DNA of 42,866 bases from Candidatus Heteroscillospira lomanii (GCA_904419385.1 CAJFRI010000004.1:1-42866), one strand, 5' to 3'; counted from the first letter of the stretch, positions 1 through 7,519 are shown. A program made the numbers and translations. The notes: generated by a model not told the origin, from the sequence alone.

Positions 1-99
1 TTGAATGTCATCCATGCTGCCGATATTCGCCATCTGCAGCAGTTCGCGGATCTTCTCCCGCCGGGCTTTTTCTTCCGGTGTGCGATTCTTTCTGGCCAT
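1..99 (-). CDS. IS256 family transposase, N-terminal fragment
   Basis: Only the first 33 codons are in the window; the gene continues beyond base 1, and the ORF track missed it because it is short. The start is the ATG at 99-97, preceded by a perfect AGGAGG ribosome binding site. The peptide begins MARKNRTPEEKARREKIREL and goes on to an SMDDIQ segment. This charged N-terminus is typical of clostridial IS256 (mutator-type, DDE) transposases, which cut and paste the element. The catalytic DDE residues are not visible, so activity cannot be judged. The family call rests on recognition of the N-terminus plus the adjacent IS256-like end. Confidence 0.72.
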   Translation of the reverse strand, partial: MARKNRTPEEKARREKIRELLQMANIGSMDDIQ

Positions 100-175
100 T
101 TGAACAACCTCCTGTGTGATGCTTCTATTCTACACCACTCAGGAGGTTTACACATAATTTGAAGAAGCCTCAGGG
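1..175 (-). mobile_element. End of an IS256-family insertion sequence (cut by window edge)
   Basis: The segment contains the start of an IS256-type transposase and, upstream of it, an AT-rich end. On the minus strand this end reads AAATTATGTGTAAACC, which resembles the terminal inverted repeat of IS256-family elements (an ATAATTGTGTAAAA-like core). The outer boundary near 165-178 is estimated because the other end and the target duplication are outside the window. A short AAGCC/GGCTT hairpin lies right at this boundary. The element faces out of the window. Confidence 0.7.
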
Positions 176-216
176 CTTTTGCAGGTAGATGCAGTCGATT
201 TAATTGATCCCGCGCA

Positions 217-747
217 TTACCATTCCGCGCGCCCGCGGTATTCGCTTTTGAGAATCTCGACCATATCTTCCGGACTCTCCCTGCAGCCGTTTTTAAGCCA
301 CAGTTTTATGATTTGCGTGATGCCCGCCCTGAAAAACTCCATATGGTACTCGACGAATTGGTTCTGAAAATGTTCACGCGCCAGGTTGACATCGTAGGCA
401 ATGACCTTATATTCGTTGTCATATCCGAGCTTGAAATAGGTCTGATAGAATATCTGGTTATCTTTGATATGACGGAACAGCTTCAGGTAATCATTGCTGT
501 TGAAGCGCTGGATGATTTCATCTTCATACAGGTCAGTCACTTCATTTTCCAGCTTGTTCCGTATGGCATCGGCCAAACCGTAGATGTCCGCATAATTGGC
601 ATAGAATGTGGTCCGGTTCAGCCCGGCGCGCTTGCAGATGTCCGACACCCTGATCTCGTCCAGTTCTTTTGTCTGCAGCAGCTCAACAAAGACCTTTTCG
701 ATTCGCTCCATAGACTCTTTTCTTCGTTTGTTGTTCGGTGTATTCAT
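217..747 (-). CDS. TetR/AcrR family transcriptional regulator
   Basis: A 176-residue protein with the size and layout of a TetR repressor. The N-terminal helix-turn-helix is visible around residues 28-52 (RVSDICKRAGLNRTTFYANY), with the family's typical tyrosines at the end of the recognition helix. The remaining residues would form the helical ligand-binding and dimer domain, whose inducer cannot be predicted. The ATG at 747 follows an AAGGAG site. The gene is divergent from a three-gene membrane-protein operon, and two CAAC..GTTG palindromes lie between them, so it most likely represses that operon and itself. The target and role are inferred from this arrangement. Confidence 0.85.
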   Translation of the reverse strand: MNTPNNKRRKESMERIEKVFVELLQTKELDEIRVSDICKRAGLNRTTFYANYADIYGLADAIRNKLENEVTDLYEDEIIQRFNSNDYLKLFRHIKDNQIFYQTYFKLGYDNEYKVIAYDVNLAREHFQNQFVEYHMEFFRAGITQIIKLWLKNGCRESPEDMVEILKSEYRGRAEW

Positions 748-763
748 AAAAACTCCTTTATCT

Positions 764-775
764 CAACAGCTGTTG
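764..775. promoter_or_regulatory. Palindrome, candidate TetR operator 1
   Basis: CAACAGCTGTTG is a perfect 12-bp palindrome just upstream of the regulator gene. It shares the CAAC/GTTG half-sites with the second palindrome at 828-847, which supports autoregulation by the TetR protein. Binding is inferred. Confidence 0.5.
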
Positions 776-787
776 GCTAATTGATGA

Positions 788-816
788 TTGTTTTCTGTAC
801 GCAAATCCATTATACT
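788..816 (+). promoter_or_regulatory. Sigma-A-type promoter of the membrane-protein operon
   Basis: TTGTTT (788-793) and TATACT (811-816) are separated by 17 bases and lie about 55 bases before the first gene of the operon. Transcription would start near 823, immediately before the inverted repeat at 828-847. Confidence 0.6.
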
Positions 817-827
817 CGGCTTACAAG

Positions 828-847
828 AAAACAACAACTGTTGTTTT
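828..847. promoter_or_regulatory. Inverted repeat, candidate TetR operator 2
   Basis: Arms AAAACAAC and GTTGTTTT, perfect over 8 bp, flank a 4-base centre. The site lies just downstream of the -10 box, a standard blocking position for a repressor. Its half-sites match the palindrome at 764-775. Confidence 0.55.
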
Positions 848-870
848 AATAATTTTGGAGGTCATAGCCA

Positions 871-1242
871 ATGAAAAAAAGCAGTTTTGTAGCAATGGTG
901 TTGGGGACGGTGAGCGTCGTCCTTTTTGCGCTGGGCATGTGCATGGCGCTCATACCGGAGTGGAACGCGTTCAGGCCGGGCATAATCTTTGGATGCGTCG
1001 GGCTCATCCTCGGGATTATTACGCTCGTCGTGTGGAGAAGGATGGAGAATAAAGCGCCGATCCACATCAACGGAAAGACTGTCCTGACTGTCATCATCGG
1101 CGCAGCCGGCGCCCTGGCTCTGGGCGTGGGCATGTGCTTCACCATGGTCTGGGGCAGGATGATCATGGGCGTCGTGATCGGCCTGGTCGGTATCGTCGTC
1201 TTGCTTTGCCTCATCCCCATGACAAAAGGGATTAAAGATTGA
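871..1242 (+). CDS. Small integral membrane protein, first gene of the TetR-controlled operon
   Basis: I do not recognise the family. The 123-residue protein is largely hydrophobic, with about four predicted membrane segments (around residues 7-28, 38-55, 70-92 and 97-115) and a short charged loop (WRRMENKAPIH) between the two halves. The two halves look alike in layout (a GMCMAL-like turn, then a GMCFTM-like turn), suggesting an internal duplication of a two-helix hairpin. The start ATG has a GGAGG site upstream. It is the first of three genes behind a promoter flanked by TetR-type operators and overlaps the next gene by four bases. A role in the envelope or in small-molecule efflux is possible but not shown. 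Confidence 0.75.
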   Translation: MKKSSFVAMVLGTVSVVLFALGMCMALIPEWNAFRPGIIFGCVGLILGIITLVVWRRMENKAPIHINGKTVLTVIIGAAGALALGVGMCFTMVWGRMIMGVVIGLVGIVVLLCLIPMTKGIKD

Positions 1243-1916
1243 AACCGAAACAGATGGCGGTGTCGCTGCTTTCAAGGACAAAGACAGGCGAAAAGCTTGT
1301 GTCCAGCCGGCGTTACCGCGTCATCCTGTCGGCAGCGGTCGCATTCGTGTTCAACTTGCTGTACGCGCTGTACCATTGCGTGCTCGGCGTTCTGAACCTC
1401 TCGCTTTGGTTCATTGCCATGTGCGCTTTTTATGGGATTCTAGCCACAATGCGGTTTTCCGCGGTGCTGTGCGAGCGAAATCAACACAGGTCGCCGTCCG
1501 ACGATACTGAAATATTTGTGATGAAGCTCTCCGGCATACTGTTGGTCACATTGGGCGTAGTGCTTGCGGCGGTGAATTATATCAGTTTATCACAGAATAT
1601 CGCCGTGAAATACGGAGAGATCACGATGATAACGATTGCGGCCTACACATTTACCAAAATAACAATGGCAATCGTCAGAGCTGTGAAGCAGCGCAGAGAC
1701 CCGTCGCCGCTGCTGAGGACGATACGGAACATCGGTTACGCGGAGGTGTCCGCTTCCATATTGACCTTGCAGCATTCCATGCTCGTCTCCTTTGGGGGGA
1801 TGGATGACAGGCAGGCCCGCCTCATGAACTCGCTCACCGGCGCGGCTGTGTGCCTGTTTGTGCTGATGCTCGGTCTGTCCATGACGGCAAAATCAAGAAG
1901 GAAGGTACATGAATAA
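1239..1916 (+). CDS. Six-helix membrane protein of unknown function
   Basis: A 225-residue protein with about six hydrophobic segments (roughly residues 28-48, 53-72, 93-115, 125-145, 160-180 and 195-215) and a basic C-terminus. I do not recognise a named family. The start is a TTG that overlaps the TGA stop of the preceding gene (TTGA), so translation is probably coupled; there is no strong ribosome binding site. The stop runs into the start of the next gene (TAATGG), making a tight three-gene unit. Positively charged stretches (VKQRRDP, KSRRK) would lie on the cytoplasmic side. Function cannot be read from sequence. Confidence 0.72.
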   Translation: MKPKQMAVSLLSRTKTGEKLVSSRRYRVILSAAVAFVFNLLYALYHCVLGVLNLSLWFIAMCAFYGILATMRFSAVLCERNQHRSPSDDTEIFVMKLSGILLVTLGVVLAAVNYISLSQNIAVKYGEITMITIAAYTFTKITMAIVRAVKQRRDPSPLLRTIRNIGYAEVSASILTLQHSMLVSFGGMDDRQARLMNSLTGAAVCLFVLMLGLSMTAKSRRKVHE

Positions 1917-2149
1917 TGGCAAAATCAAAACTCGTGACAACAAACGAGAAAATTGCTGAGAAAGTTGTCGGCAGTTATAAGAAAGTCGAAAACACTGTTG
2001 TCGGCACCTACAAGAAAATAGAAGATACTGTTGTCGGCGGCTATACGAAAGTCGAGGATGCTTTTGTCGAGCGCTATCTGACAAAAGAAGGCGAGAGCGT
2101 TGAAGAGGCGAAGGAGCGCTTGAAACGCGAGCACGATACATCAAAATAA
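1916..2149 (+). CDS. Small protein of 11-residue amphipathic repeats
   Basis: This 77-residue charged protein is built from an 11-residue unit, VVG(S/T/G)Y(K/T)KVE(N/D)(T/A), repeated three times in close form (residues 17-49) and once more in decayed form (FVERYLTKEGE). An 11-residue period is the signature of long amphipathic or hendecad coiled-coil helices. Similar small proteins are found in many Clostridia without assigned function; that statement is from general knowledge. The C-terminus (EEAKERLKREHDTSK) is also strongly helical. Its start overlaps the stop of the upstream membrane protein gene by one base, and a strong terminator follows. A peripheral membrane or coiled-coil partner of the two membrane proteins is a reasonable guess. 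Confidence 0.78.
   Translation: MAKSKLVTTNEKIAEKVVGSYKKVENTVVGTYKKIEDTVVGGYTKVEDAFVERYLTKEGESVEEAKERLKREHDTSK
1964..2062 (+). repeat. Three tandem 33-bp coding repeats
   Basis: Units at 1964-1996, 1997-2029 and 2030-2062 each begin GTTGTCGGC and encode one 11-residue repeat. They differ mainly at third positions, suggesting old duplication kept by protein selection. Confidence 0.85.
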
Positions 2150-2172
2150 TCCAATAGTTTTTATAAAGGAAA

Positions 2173-2209
2173 ACGGGCAAGAGATCGGCAGATCTCCTGC
2201 CCGTTTTTT
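2173..2209 (+). terminator. Rho-independent terminator of the TetR-linked operon
   Basis: A 14-bp stem with one mismatch (ACGGGCA..TGCCCGT outer arms) and a GGCA loop, followed by TTTTTT. It separates the accessory module from the phosphate operon. Confidence 0.88.
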
Positions 2210-2285
2210 CATCAGCGGCACATGCTGGAGGGGCGCTTTTCGCTTTCTCGCGCGCCAAAGCTCTGTAAAATCAGCATTTTTTTAT

Positions 2286-2340
2286 TTTACCGCGATTTAA
2301 CACAGAGGCGGTTTTGGTTTTTACATTGTCTTTGTATTCT
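2286..2340 (+). promoter_or_regulatory. pstS promoter region with candidate Pho boxes
   Basis: TTTACC (2286), TTAACA (2297) and TTTACA (2320) are spaced by 11 and 23 bases, close to the 11-base phasing of TT(A/C/T)ACA repeats bound by PhoP in Gram-positive bacteria. A TATTCT box at 2335-2340 could be the -10; no good -35 is seen, as expected for an activated promoter. The operon encodes PhoP/PhoR itself, which supports the reading. The match is short and one repeat is missing. Confidence 0.42.
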
Positions 2341-2392
2341 TTCTTTTGCAAGCAAGTGCAAAGCAAACACACTAAAAAGGAGTTATCTAAAA

Positions 2393-3301
2393 ATGAAAAG
2401 AACGCTTTCCCTTGTACTTATGGCCGTTATGTGCATCGGCCTCCTGGCCGGATGCGGCGGCAGCACTGAGTCCGCGGCTCCCGAGAGCACCGCTCCCGAG
2501 TCTACCGCTCCTGAGAGCACTGCTCCCGAGTCTGAGGCTCCCGAGTCCACCGCTCCCGAGGCTCTGAGCGGCATCGTCAACACCAACGGCTCTACCTCCA
2601 TGAACGACGTCATCCTCGCTCTCACCGAGGGCTTCGGTGAGGTCCAGCCCGATGTCACCGTCAACTACACCGGCTCCGGTTCCGGCGCCGGCATCGAGGG
2701 CGTGCTCGCCGGCAGCTGCGACCTTGGCCTGAGCAGCCGCGCTCTCACCGACGAGGAGAAGGCTGAGGGTGCTGTTGAGAACATCATCGCTCTCGATGGA
2801 GTTGCCGTCGTCATCAACCCCGAGAACACCGTCACCGACCTCACCATCGAGCAGATCGCCCAGATCTTCACCGGTGAGATCACCAACTGGTCCGAGCTCG
2901 GCGGCGCCGACGCTGAGATCGCTGTGTTCGGCCGCGAGAACGGCTCCGGCACCCGCTCCGCTTTCGAGGAGATAGTCGGTGTCGAGGACGCCTGCGCCTA
3001 CACCAACGAGTACAGCTCCACCGGCGACGTCATCGGCAATGTCGCCTCCAACCCCAACGCCATCGGCTATGCCTCCCTGTCCGCTGTTGACGAGAGCGTC
3101 GTGGCTCTGATGGTCAACGGTGTCGCCCCGTCTGAGGACACCGTCAAGGACGGCAGCTATGAGATCCAGCGCCCGTTCGTCATCGTCACTGTCGATGGCA
3201 CCGAGCTCTCTCCCGCTGCCCAGGCTTTCCTCGATTACGCCATGAGCGCCGAGGTCGCCGACATCATCGCCGCTGCCGGCGCCGTGTCTGCCAACGCCTG
3301 A
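2393..3301 (+). CDS. pstS: Phosphate ABC transporter substrate-binding lipoprotein
   Basis: PstS captures phosphate outside the membrane and passes it to PstC-PstA. The start is the ATG at 2393, behind AAGGAG, which gives a 302-residue product; the longer ORF from 2222 has no such site. A lipoprotein signal (MKRTLSLVLMAVMCIGLLAGC) is lipidated at Cys22. A Pro/Glu/Ser/Thr linker of repeated APEST units (about residues 28-57) tethers the binding domain. Family motifs are clear: NGSTSM near the domain start, a GSGSGAGIEG loop, GEITNW, and the ligand loop R-ENGSGTR. Nearly all isoleucines use ATC, unlike the rest of the operon, which suggests very high expression. It is the first gene of the pst-pho operon, and a stem-loop downstream probably lets it exceed the other products. 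Confidence 0.96.
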   Translation: MKRTLSLVLMAVMCIGLLAGCGGSTESAAPESTAPESTAPESTAPESEAPESTAPEALSGIVNTNGSTSMNDVILALTEGFGEVQPDVTVNYTGSGSGAGIEGVLAGSCDLGLSSRALTDEEKAEGAVENIIALDGVAVVINPENTVTDLTIEQIAQIFTGEITNWSELGGADAEIAVFGRENGSGTRSAFEEIVGVEDACAYTNEYSSTGDVIGNVASNPNAIGYASLSAVDESVVALMVNGVAPSEDTVKDGSYEIQRPFVIVTVDGTELSPAAQAFLDYAMSAEVADIIAAAGAVSANA

Positions 3302-3321
3302 GTCCAAACAACAATCATGAT

Positions 3322-3356
3322 GGCAATGGCCCCCACATCCTTGGGGGCCTATTGCC
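3322..3356 (+). promoter_or_regulatory. Strong stem-loop after pstS (no T-run)
   Basis: A 13-bp stem (GGCAAT-GGCCCCC pairing with GGGGGCC-t-ATTGCC, one bulged base) with an 8-base loop, 20 bases after the pstS stop. No run of T follows, so it is more likely a 3'-end stabiliser or processing site than a full terminator. It would allow more pstS than pstCAB message. Confidence 0.65.
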
Positions 3357-3449
3357 CTGCCATGGGGGTATATCTGACGAGTGCCCGCCGCCATGAGGCC
3401 GTCCCTTTATTCAATAAGCGTGCCCCCGGCTCCGGCACCCGCCAGATAT

Positions 3450-3472
3450 GCCTCCAAGCGTTATATGGAGGC
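3450..3472 (+). promoter_or_regulatory. Second stem-loop in the pstS-pstC gap
   Basis: GCCTCCA (3450-3456) pairs with TGGAGGC (3466-3472) around a 9-base loop, 49 bases before the pstC start. The 220-base gap between pstS and pstC holds this and the stronger hairpin at 3322-3356 and no gene. Confidence 0.5.
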
Positions 3473-3521
3473 CTCCGCGCAGACTCCAGAGATATACATA
3501 CTGAAAGGAGAGGGAAATATA

Positions 3522-4481
3522 ATGCAGTCACCGTCAAACGCAAAAGCGTCCGCGGCAGCGGGCACAGCTGTCACCGGCAAGACGGCGGAAAAGATCGACT
3601 CCAAACACGGAGTCAAGGACATGATGGAGACCATCATGCGTGCAATTTTCGTCATATGCGGACTGGTCGCCGTGGGCTTTGTCCTCGTGATCTCCGTGTA
3701 CCTCATCATCTCCGGCATCCCCGCGATAAGGGAGGTCGGGCTGTTCAACTTTCTCGGAGGAACGAACTGGGACCCCGCAAACAGGAGCGGAGCCGCCTCA
3801 TACGGCATCCTGCCCATGATACTCACCAGCATCTACGGCACGGCCGGAGCCATAGTCATCGGCGTGCCCATAGGCTTCCTCATGGCCGTGTTCCTGTCTA
3901 AGGTCGCGCCGCCCAGGCTCTCCGCCGTTATCCGCGAGGTCGTCGACCTGCTCGCCGGCATACCCAGCGTCGTCTACGGCCTGGTCGGCATGATGGTCCT
4001 CGTGCCCGGGATAAGGGAGCTGTTCGGCCTCGCCGCAGGCGACAGCCTGCTCGCCGCCATAATCGTCCTCGCCGTCATGATACTGCCGAGCATCATATCC
4101 GTCTCCGAGACCGCGCTCAACGCCGTGCCGCGCGAGTATGAGGAGGCGAGCCTTGCGCTCGGCGCCACCGAGATAGAGACCTATTTCCGTGTGAGCGCGC
4201 CCGCAGCGAAGAGCGGCATCGCCGCCGCAGTCGTTCTCGGCGTCGGCCGCGCGATAGGCGAGGCCATGGCCATACTCATGGTCGCCGGCAACGTCGCGAA
4301 CATGCCGTCGCTCCTCTCGAGCGTCAAGTTCCTCACCACCGCCATCGCCGGCGAGATGGGCTATGCCGCCGATCTGCACCGCCAGGCCCTGTTCTCCATA
4401 GGCCTCGTGCTCTTCCTCTTTATAATGCTCATCAACGCCGCGCTCAACCTCTTCCTCAAGCGCAACAAGGAGGGCAACTGA
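3522..4481 (+). CDS. pstC: Phosphate ABC transporter permease PstC
   Basis: One of the two membrane channel subunits of the Pst phosphate importer. The ATG at 3522 follows AAGGAGAGG and yields 319 residues, normal for the family; the upstream part of the ORF is non-coding. A charged N-terminus (about 35 residues) precedes the first of about six membrane helices. The permease loop that contacts PstB is visible as EEASLALGATEIETYF near residue 207, and LAGIPSVVYGLVG is a typical PstC helix. The stop is one base from the pstA start, so the two are translationally coupled. Confidence 0.95.
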   Translation: MQSPSNAKASAAAGTAVTGKTAEKIDSKHGVKDMMETIMRAIFVICGLVAVGFVLVISVYLIISGIPAIREVGLFNFLGGTNWDPANRSGAASYGILPMILTSIYGTAGAIVIGVPIGFLMAVFLSKVAPPRLSAVIREVVDLLAGIPSVVYGLVGMMVLVPGIRELFGLAAGDSLLAAIIVLAVMILPSIISVSETALNAVPREYEEASLALGATEIETYFRVSAPAAKSGIAAAVVLGVGRAIGEAMAILMVAGNVANMPSLLSSVKFLTTAIAGEMGYAADLHRQALFSIGLVLFLFIMLINAALNLFLKRNKEGN

Positions 4482-4482
4482 T

Positions 4483-5361
4483 ATGAACGAACACGGCTCA
4501 CTCACCCAGGGCCTCTCGTCGAGGCGCAAGGCCTATGACATCACGATGCGCACGCTGCTTTATGCCTCCGCGATCATAATCTGCGCCCTGCTCGTCTTCC
4601 TGATAGGCTACATACTCTATCGCGGCGTGCCCAACCTCAGCTTGCAGTTCATCACCAGCGAGGAGAGCGTCATAAGGGACATACAGGGAATACTCCCCGC
4701 GCTCATCAATACGCTCTATATAATCGTCGCAACGCTCATCTTCATCCTGCCGCTCGGCGTCGGCAGCGCCATCTATCTCACCGAGTATGCCTCGAACAAA
4801 AAGCTCGTCGCCGCCATAGAGTTCGCCACCGAGACCCTGGCCGGAATGCCGAGCATCATCTTCGCGCTCGTCGGCGTCATAGTGTTCTGCGAGACGCTCA
4901 GCCTCGGCTATACCCTCATCGCCGGCGCGTTCTCCCTCGTCATGATGACTCTGCCGACTATCATCCGCACCACGCAGGAGTCGCTCAAGACTGTGCCCCA
5001 GAGCTACCGCGAGGGCTCCCTCGCCCTGGGAAGCGGCAAGTGGCACATGATACGCACCGTCGTCCTCCCCTCCAGCATAGACGGCATAGTCACCGGCTGC
5101 ATACTCGCCATAGGGCGTATAGTCGGTGAGAGCGCCATCCTCATGTTCACCGCCGGCATGAGCATGTCCCTGCAGAACTACAACAGCTTTTCCGACATCT
5201 TCCAGAGCTCCGGCGCGACGCTCACCGTCGCCCTCTACGTCTACGCCAAGGAGCGCGCCGATTTCGGCGAGGCATTTGCCGTCGCCGTCGTGCTGCTCGT
5301 CGTGGCGTTCGTCATCAACCTGGCAGCCAAGCTTGCCGGCCAGAAACTCAAGAAAAACTGA
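4483..5361 (+). CDS. pstA: Phosphate ABC transporter permease PstA
   Basis: The second channel subunit of the Pst importer, 292 residues, forming a heterodimer with PstC in the cytoplasmic membrane. About six membrane helices are seen. The conserved [13 protein letters not shown] helix and the coupling loop [16 protein letters not shown] (about residues 176-191), which binds PstB, are present. The start ATG lies one base after the pstC stop, within reach of an AAGGAGGGC site inside the end of pstC. It is followed after 20 bases by pstB. Confidence 0.95.
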   Translation: MNEHGSLTQGLSSRRKAYDITMRTLLYASAIIICALLVFLIGYILYRGVPNLSLQFITSEESVIRDIQGILPALINTLYIIVATLIFILPLGVGSAIYLTEYASNKKLVAAIEFATETLAGMPSIIFALVGVIVFCETLSLGYTLIAGAFSLVMMTLPTIIRTTQESLKTVPQSYREGSLALGSGKWHMIRTVVLPSSIDGIVTGCILAIGRIVGESAILMFTAGMSMSLQNYNSFSDIFQSSGATLTVALYVYAKERADFGEAFAVAVVLLVVAFVINLAAKLAGQKLKKN

Positions 5362-5381
5362 GACAGGGAGTTACAGATAAT

Positions 5382-6173
5382 ATGAGCGAAATAAAATACG
5401 GCTCCGCCGCAGTCAGCGAGCGGACCATAATCGAATCAAAGCACCTCAATCTCTACTACGGCGAGAACCACGCCCTCAAGGACATATGCATAGAGGTCCC
5501 CGCGAACCGCATAACCGCTCTCATCGGCCCCTCGGGCTGCGGCAAGAGCACCTTCCTCAAGACCCTCAACCGCATGAACGACCTCGTCGAGGGCGTGCGC
5601 ATCGACGGCGAGGTGCTCTACAACGGCGAGAACATCTACGGCAAGGACGTCGACGTCACCCGCCTGCGCAAACAGGTCGGTATGGTGTTCCAGAAGGCCA
5701 ACCCATTCCCGATGTCCATCTACGACAACATCGCCTACGGCCCGCGTACCCACGGCATACGCTCAAGAGCCAAGCTCGACGAGATAGTCGAGAAGTCGCT
5801 GCGCGATGCGGCGATATGGGACGAGGTCAAAGACCGCCTCAAAAAGTCCGCCCTCGGACTCTCCGGCGGCCAGCAGCAGCGCCTGTGCATCGCCCGCGCC
5901 CTCGCGGTCGAGCCCGATATACTGCTCATGGACGAGTCGACCAGCGCGCTGGACCCGATCTCAACTTCCAAGATAGAAGACCTTGCGCTCGACCTCAAGA
6001 GCAAGTATACTGTTGTCATGGTCACACATAACATGCAGCAGGCGGCGCGCATCTCCGACAAGACCGCGTTTTTCCTCCTCGGCGAACTCATCGAGTTCAG
6101 CGACACGCAGACCCTCTACTCCCAGCCCACCGACAAGCGGACTGAAGATTACATCACAGGAAGGTTTGGTTGA
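5382..6173 (+). CDS. pstB: Phosphate ABC transporter ATP-binding protein PstB
   Basis: The ATPase that drives phosphate import through PstC-PstA at the inner membrane face. The 263-residue length is standard. Motifs in order: Walker [10 protein letters not shown] (49-57), Q-loop [18 protein letters not shown] signature LSGGQQQR (near 163), Walker B ILLMDEST and the switch His in VTHNMQQA. All are intact. A GGGAG site lies 14 bases before the ATG. PstB ends three bases before phoU, as in most pst operons. Confidence 0.97.
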   Translation: MSEIKYGSAAVSERTIIESKHLNLYYGENHALKDICIEVPANRITALIGPSGCGKSTFLKTLNRMNDLVEGVRIDGEVLYNGENIYGKDVDVTRLRKQVGMVFQKANPFPMSIYDNIAYGPRTHGIRSRAKLDEIVEKSLRDAAIWDEVKDRLKKSALGLSGGQQQRLCIARALAVEPDILLMDESTSALDPISTSKIEDLALDLKSKYTVVMVTHNMQQAARISDKTAFFLLGELIEFSDTQTLYSQPTDKRTEDYITGRFG

Positions 6174-6176
6174 TAT

Positions 6177-6842
6177 ATGAGAAGCAGATTTGACGAACAG
6201 CTCTCCATCCTCAATACTGAGATGATCCGCATGGGCGCCCTCTGCGAGGAAGTCATCTCCCTCGCGAGCCGCGCTCTCACCCACGGCGGCGACGCGGCCG
6301 ACCGCGCCATCGCCGTCGACGCTGAGATAGACCGCAAGGAGCGCGACATCGAGGGCCTCTGCATGAAGCTCCTCCTGCTCGAGCACCCCGTGGCCCGCGA
6401 CCTGCGCGTCGTCTCCTCCGCGCTGAAAATGATCTCCGACATGGAGCGCATCGGCGACCAGGCCGCGAACATAGCCGAGATAACCGGCTACATATCCGGC
6501 ATCGACGTGCCCGAGGCCCTGCACATAGGCGATATGGCCCGCGCCACCGTCAAAATGGTCACCGACAGCGTCGATTCATTCGTCAAAAACGACCTCGACA
6601 TGGCACGCGGCGTCATGAAATACGACGACGTGGTCGACGGCCTGTTCGACAAGGTGAAAAACGGCCTGGTCGACCTCATCCGCGGCGGCAACTTCGACGC
6701 CGAGGCCGCGCTCGACCTGCTCATGGTCGCCAAGTACTTCGAGCGCATCGGCGACCACGCGGTCAATGTTGCCGAGTGGGTCGAGTACTCCATCACGGGC
6801 GTGAGGAGCAATAACGAGACCTCCGAGGTGTCCGGTATATGA
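6177..6842 (+). CDS. phoU: Phosphate signalling protein PhoU
   Basis: PhoU joins the Pst transporter to the PhoR sensor kinase and damps the phosphate-starvation response when phosphate is plentiful. The 221-residue protein has the expected two similar helical-bundle halves, each with the metal-binding pattern of the family (SDMERIGDQAANIAEI near residue 84 and KYFERIGDHAVNVAEW near 185). It lies three bases after pstB, and its end overlaps the response regulator by four bases (ATGA), placing sensor and transporter in one transcript. Confidence 0.95.
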   Translation: MRSRFDEQLSILNTEMIRMGALCEEVISLASRALTHGGDAADRAIAVDAEIDRKERDIEGLCMKLLLLEHPVARDLRVVSSALKMISDMERIGDQAANIAEITGYISGIDVPEALHIGDMARATVKMVTDSVDSFVKNDLDMARGVMKYDDVVDGLFDKVKNGLVDLIRGGNFDAEAALDLLMVAKYFERIGDHAVNVAEWVEYSITGVRSNNETSEVSGI

Positions 6843-7519
6843 TCTATTTTGTAGAGGACGACAACAGCATAAGAAAGCTCGTGCTCTACACTCTTTCGAG
6901 CCAGGGGATCGAGTGCGAGGGCTTTGCGCGCCCGTCCGAGTTCTGGGCGGCAATGGCCGAGCGGGCGCCGGATCTTGTGCTGCTCGACATCATGCTGCCG
7001 GAGGAAGACGGCGTGACCATACTCCGCCGCCTGCGCTCGACTCCGGAGACTTCCAGGCTGCAGATAATCATGCTCACGGCAAAGACCAGTGAATACGACA
7101 AAGTCATCGGCCTCGACAGCGGGGCCGACGACTACATTGCAAAGCCGTTCGGCATGATGGAGCTCGTCGCCAGGATAAAGACCGCGCTGCGCCGTGCCGG
7201 CAACTCTGAGAGCGCCGGCAGGATCTATGAGCTAGGCACTCTCAAAGTGAACCTCACGTCACACACCGTCACCGTCGACGGCAATCCCGTGTCGCTCACT
7301 CTCAAGGAGTTCGAGCTGCTCGCGCTCCTTCTCGGCCGCAAGGGCACCGTGTTCACCCGCGACCAGCTCCTCAACACCATCTGGGGCTACAGTTTCGACG
7401 GTGCGAGCCGCACCGTGGACGTCCACATCCGCACGCTGAGGCAGAAACTCGGCGGCGCCGGCAGCTGCATACAGACTGTGCGCGGCGTGGGATACAAGAT
7501 AAGCGAGGAGACAGTATGA
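6839..7519 (+). CDS. phoP: Phosphate regulon response regulator (PhoP/PhoB type)
   Basis: An OmpR-class response regulator of 226 residues. The receiver domain (1-118) shows the acidic pair E6/D7, phospho-acceptor Asp50 (LVLLDIML), the LTAK switch and the KPFG lysine. The C-terminal winged helix (about 130-224) contains LTLKEFELLALL and the SRTVDVHIRTLRQKL recognition helix. It probably activates the pst operon itself through the TTAACA-like repeats upstream of pstS. The ATGA overlaps at both ends couple it to phoU and phoR. Assignment to phosphate control comes from the operon; the domain alone would not distinguish it from other OmpR regulators. Confidence 0.92.
   Translation: MIYFVEDDNSIRKLVLYTLSSQGIECEGFARPSEFWAAMAERAPDLVLLDIMLPEEDGVTILRRLRSTPETSRLQIIMLTAKTSEYDKVIGLDSGADDYIAKPFGMMELVARIKTALRRAGNSESAGRIYELGTLKVNLTSHTVTVDGNPVSLTLKEFELLALLLGRKGTVFTRDQLLNTIWGYSFDGASRTVDVHIRTLRQKLGGAGSCIQTVRGVGYKISEETV

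Noticed and set aside
147-162. The IS end (TTTACACATAATT) as a third copy of the TTTACATAATC motif
   Set aside because: It differs by a two-base insertion and lacks the second arm; the resemblance is limited to AT-rich bases and fits the IS256 terminal repeat instead.
2470-2565. Short tandem repeats resembling a CRISPR-like array
   Set aside because: They are in-frame codons for the APEST linker of pstS, with no constant spacers; coding low-complexity sequence explains them.
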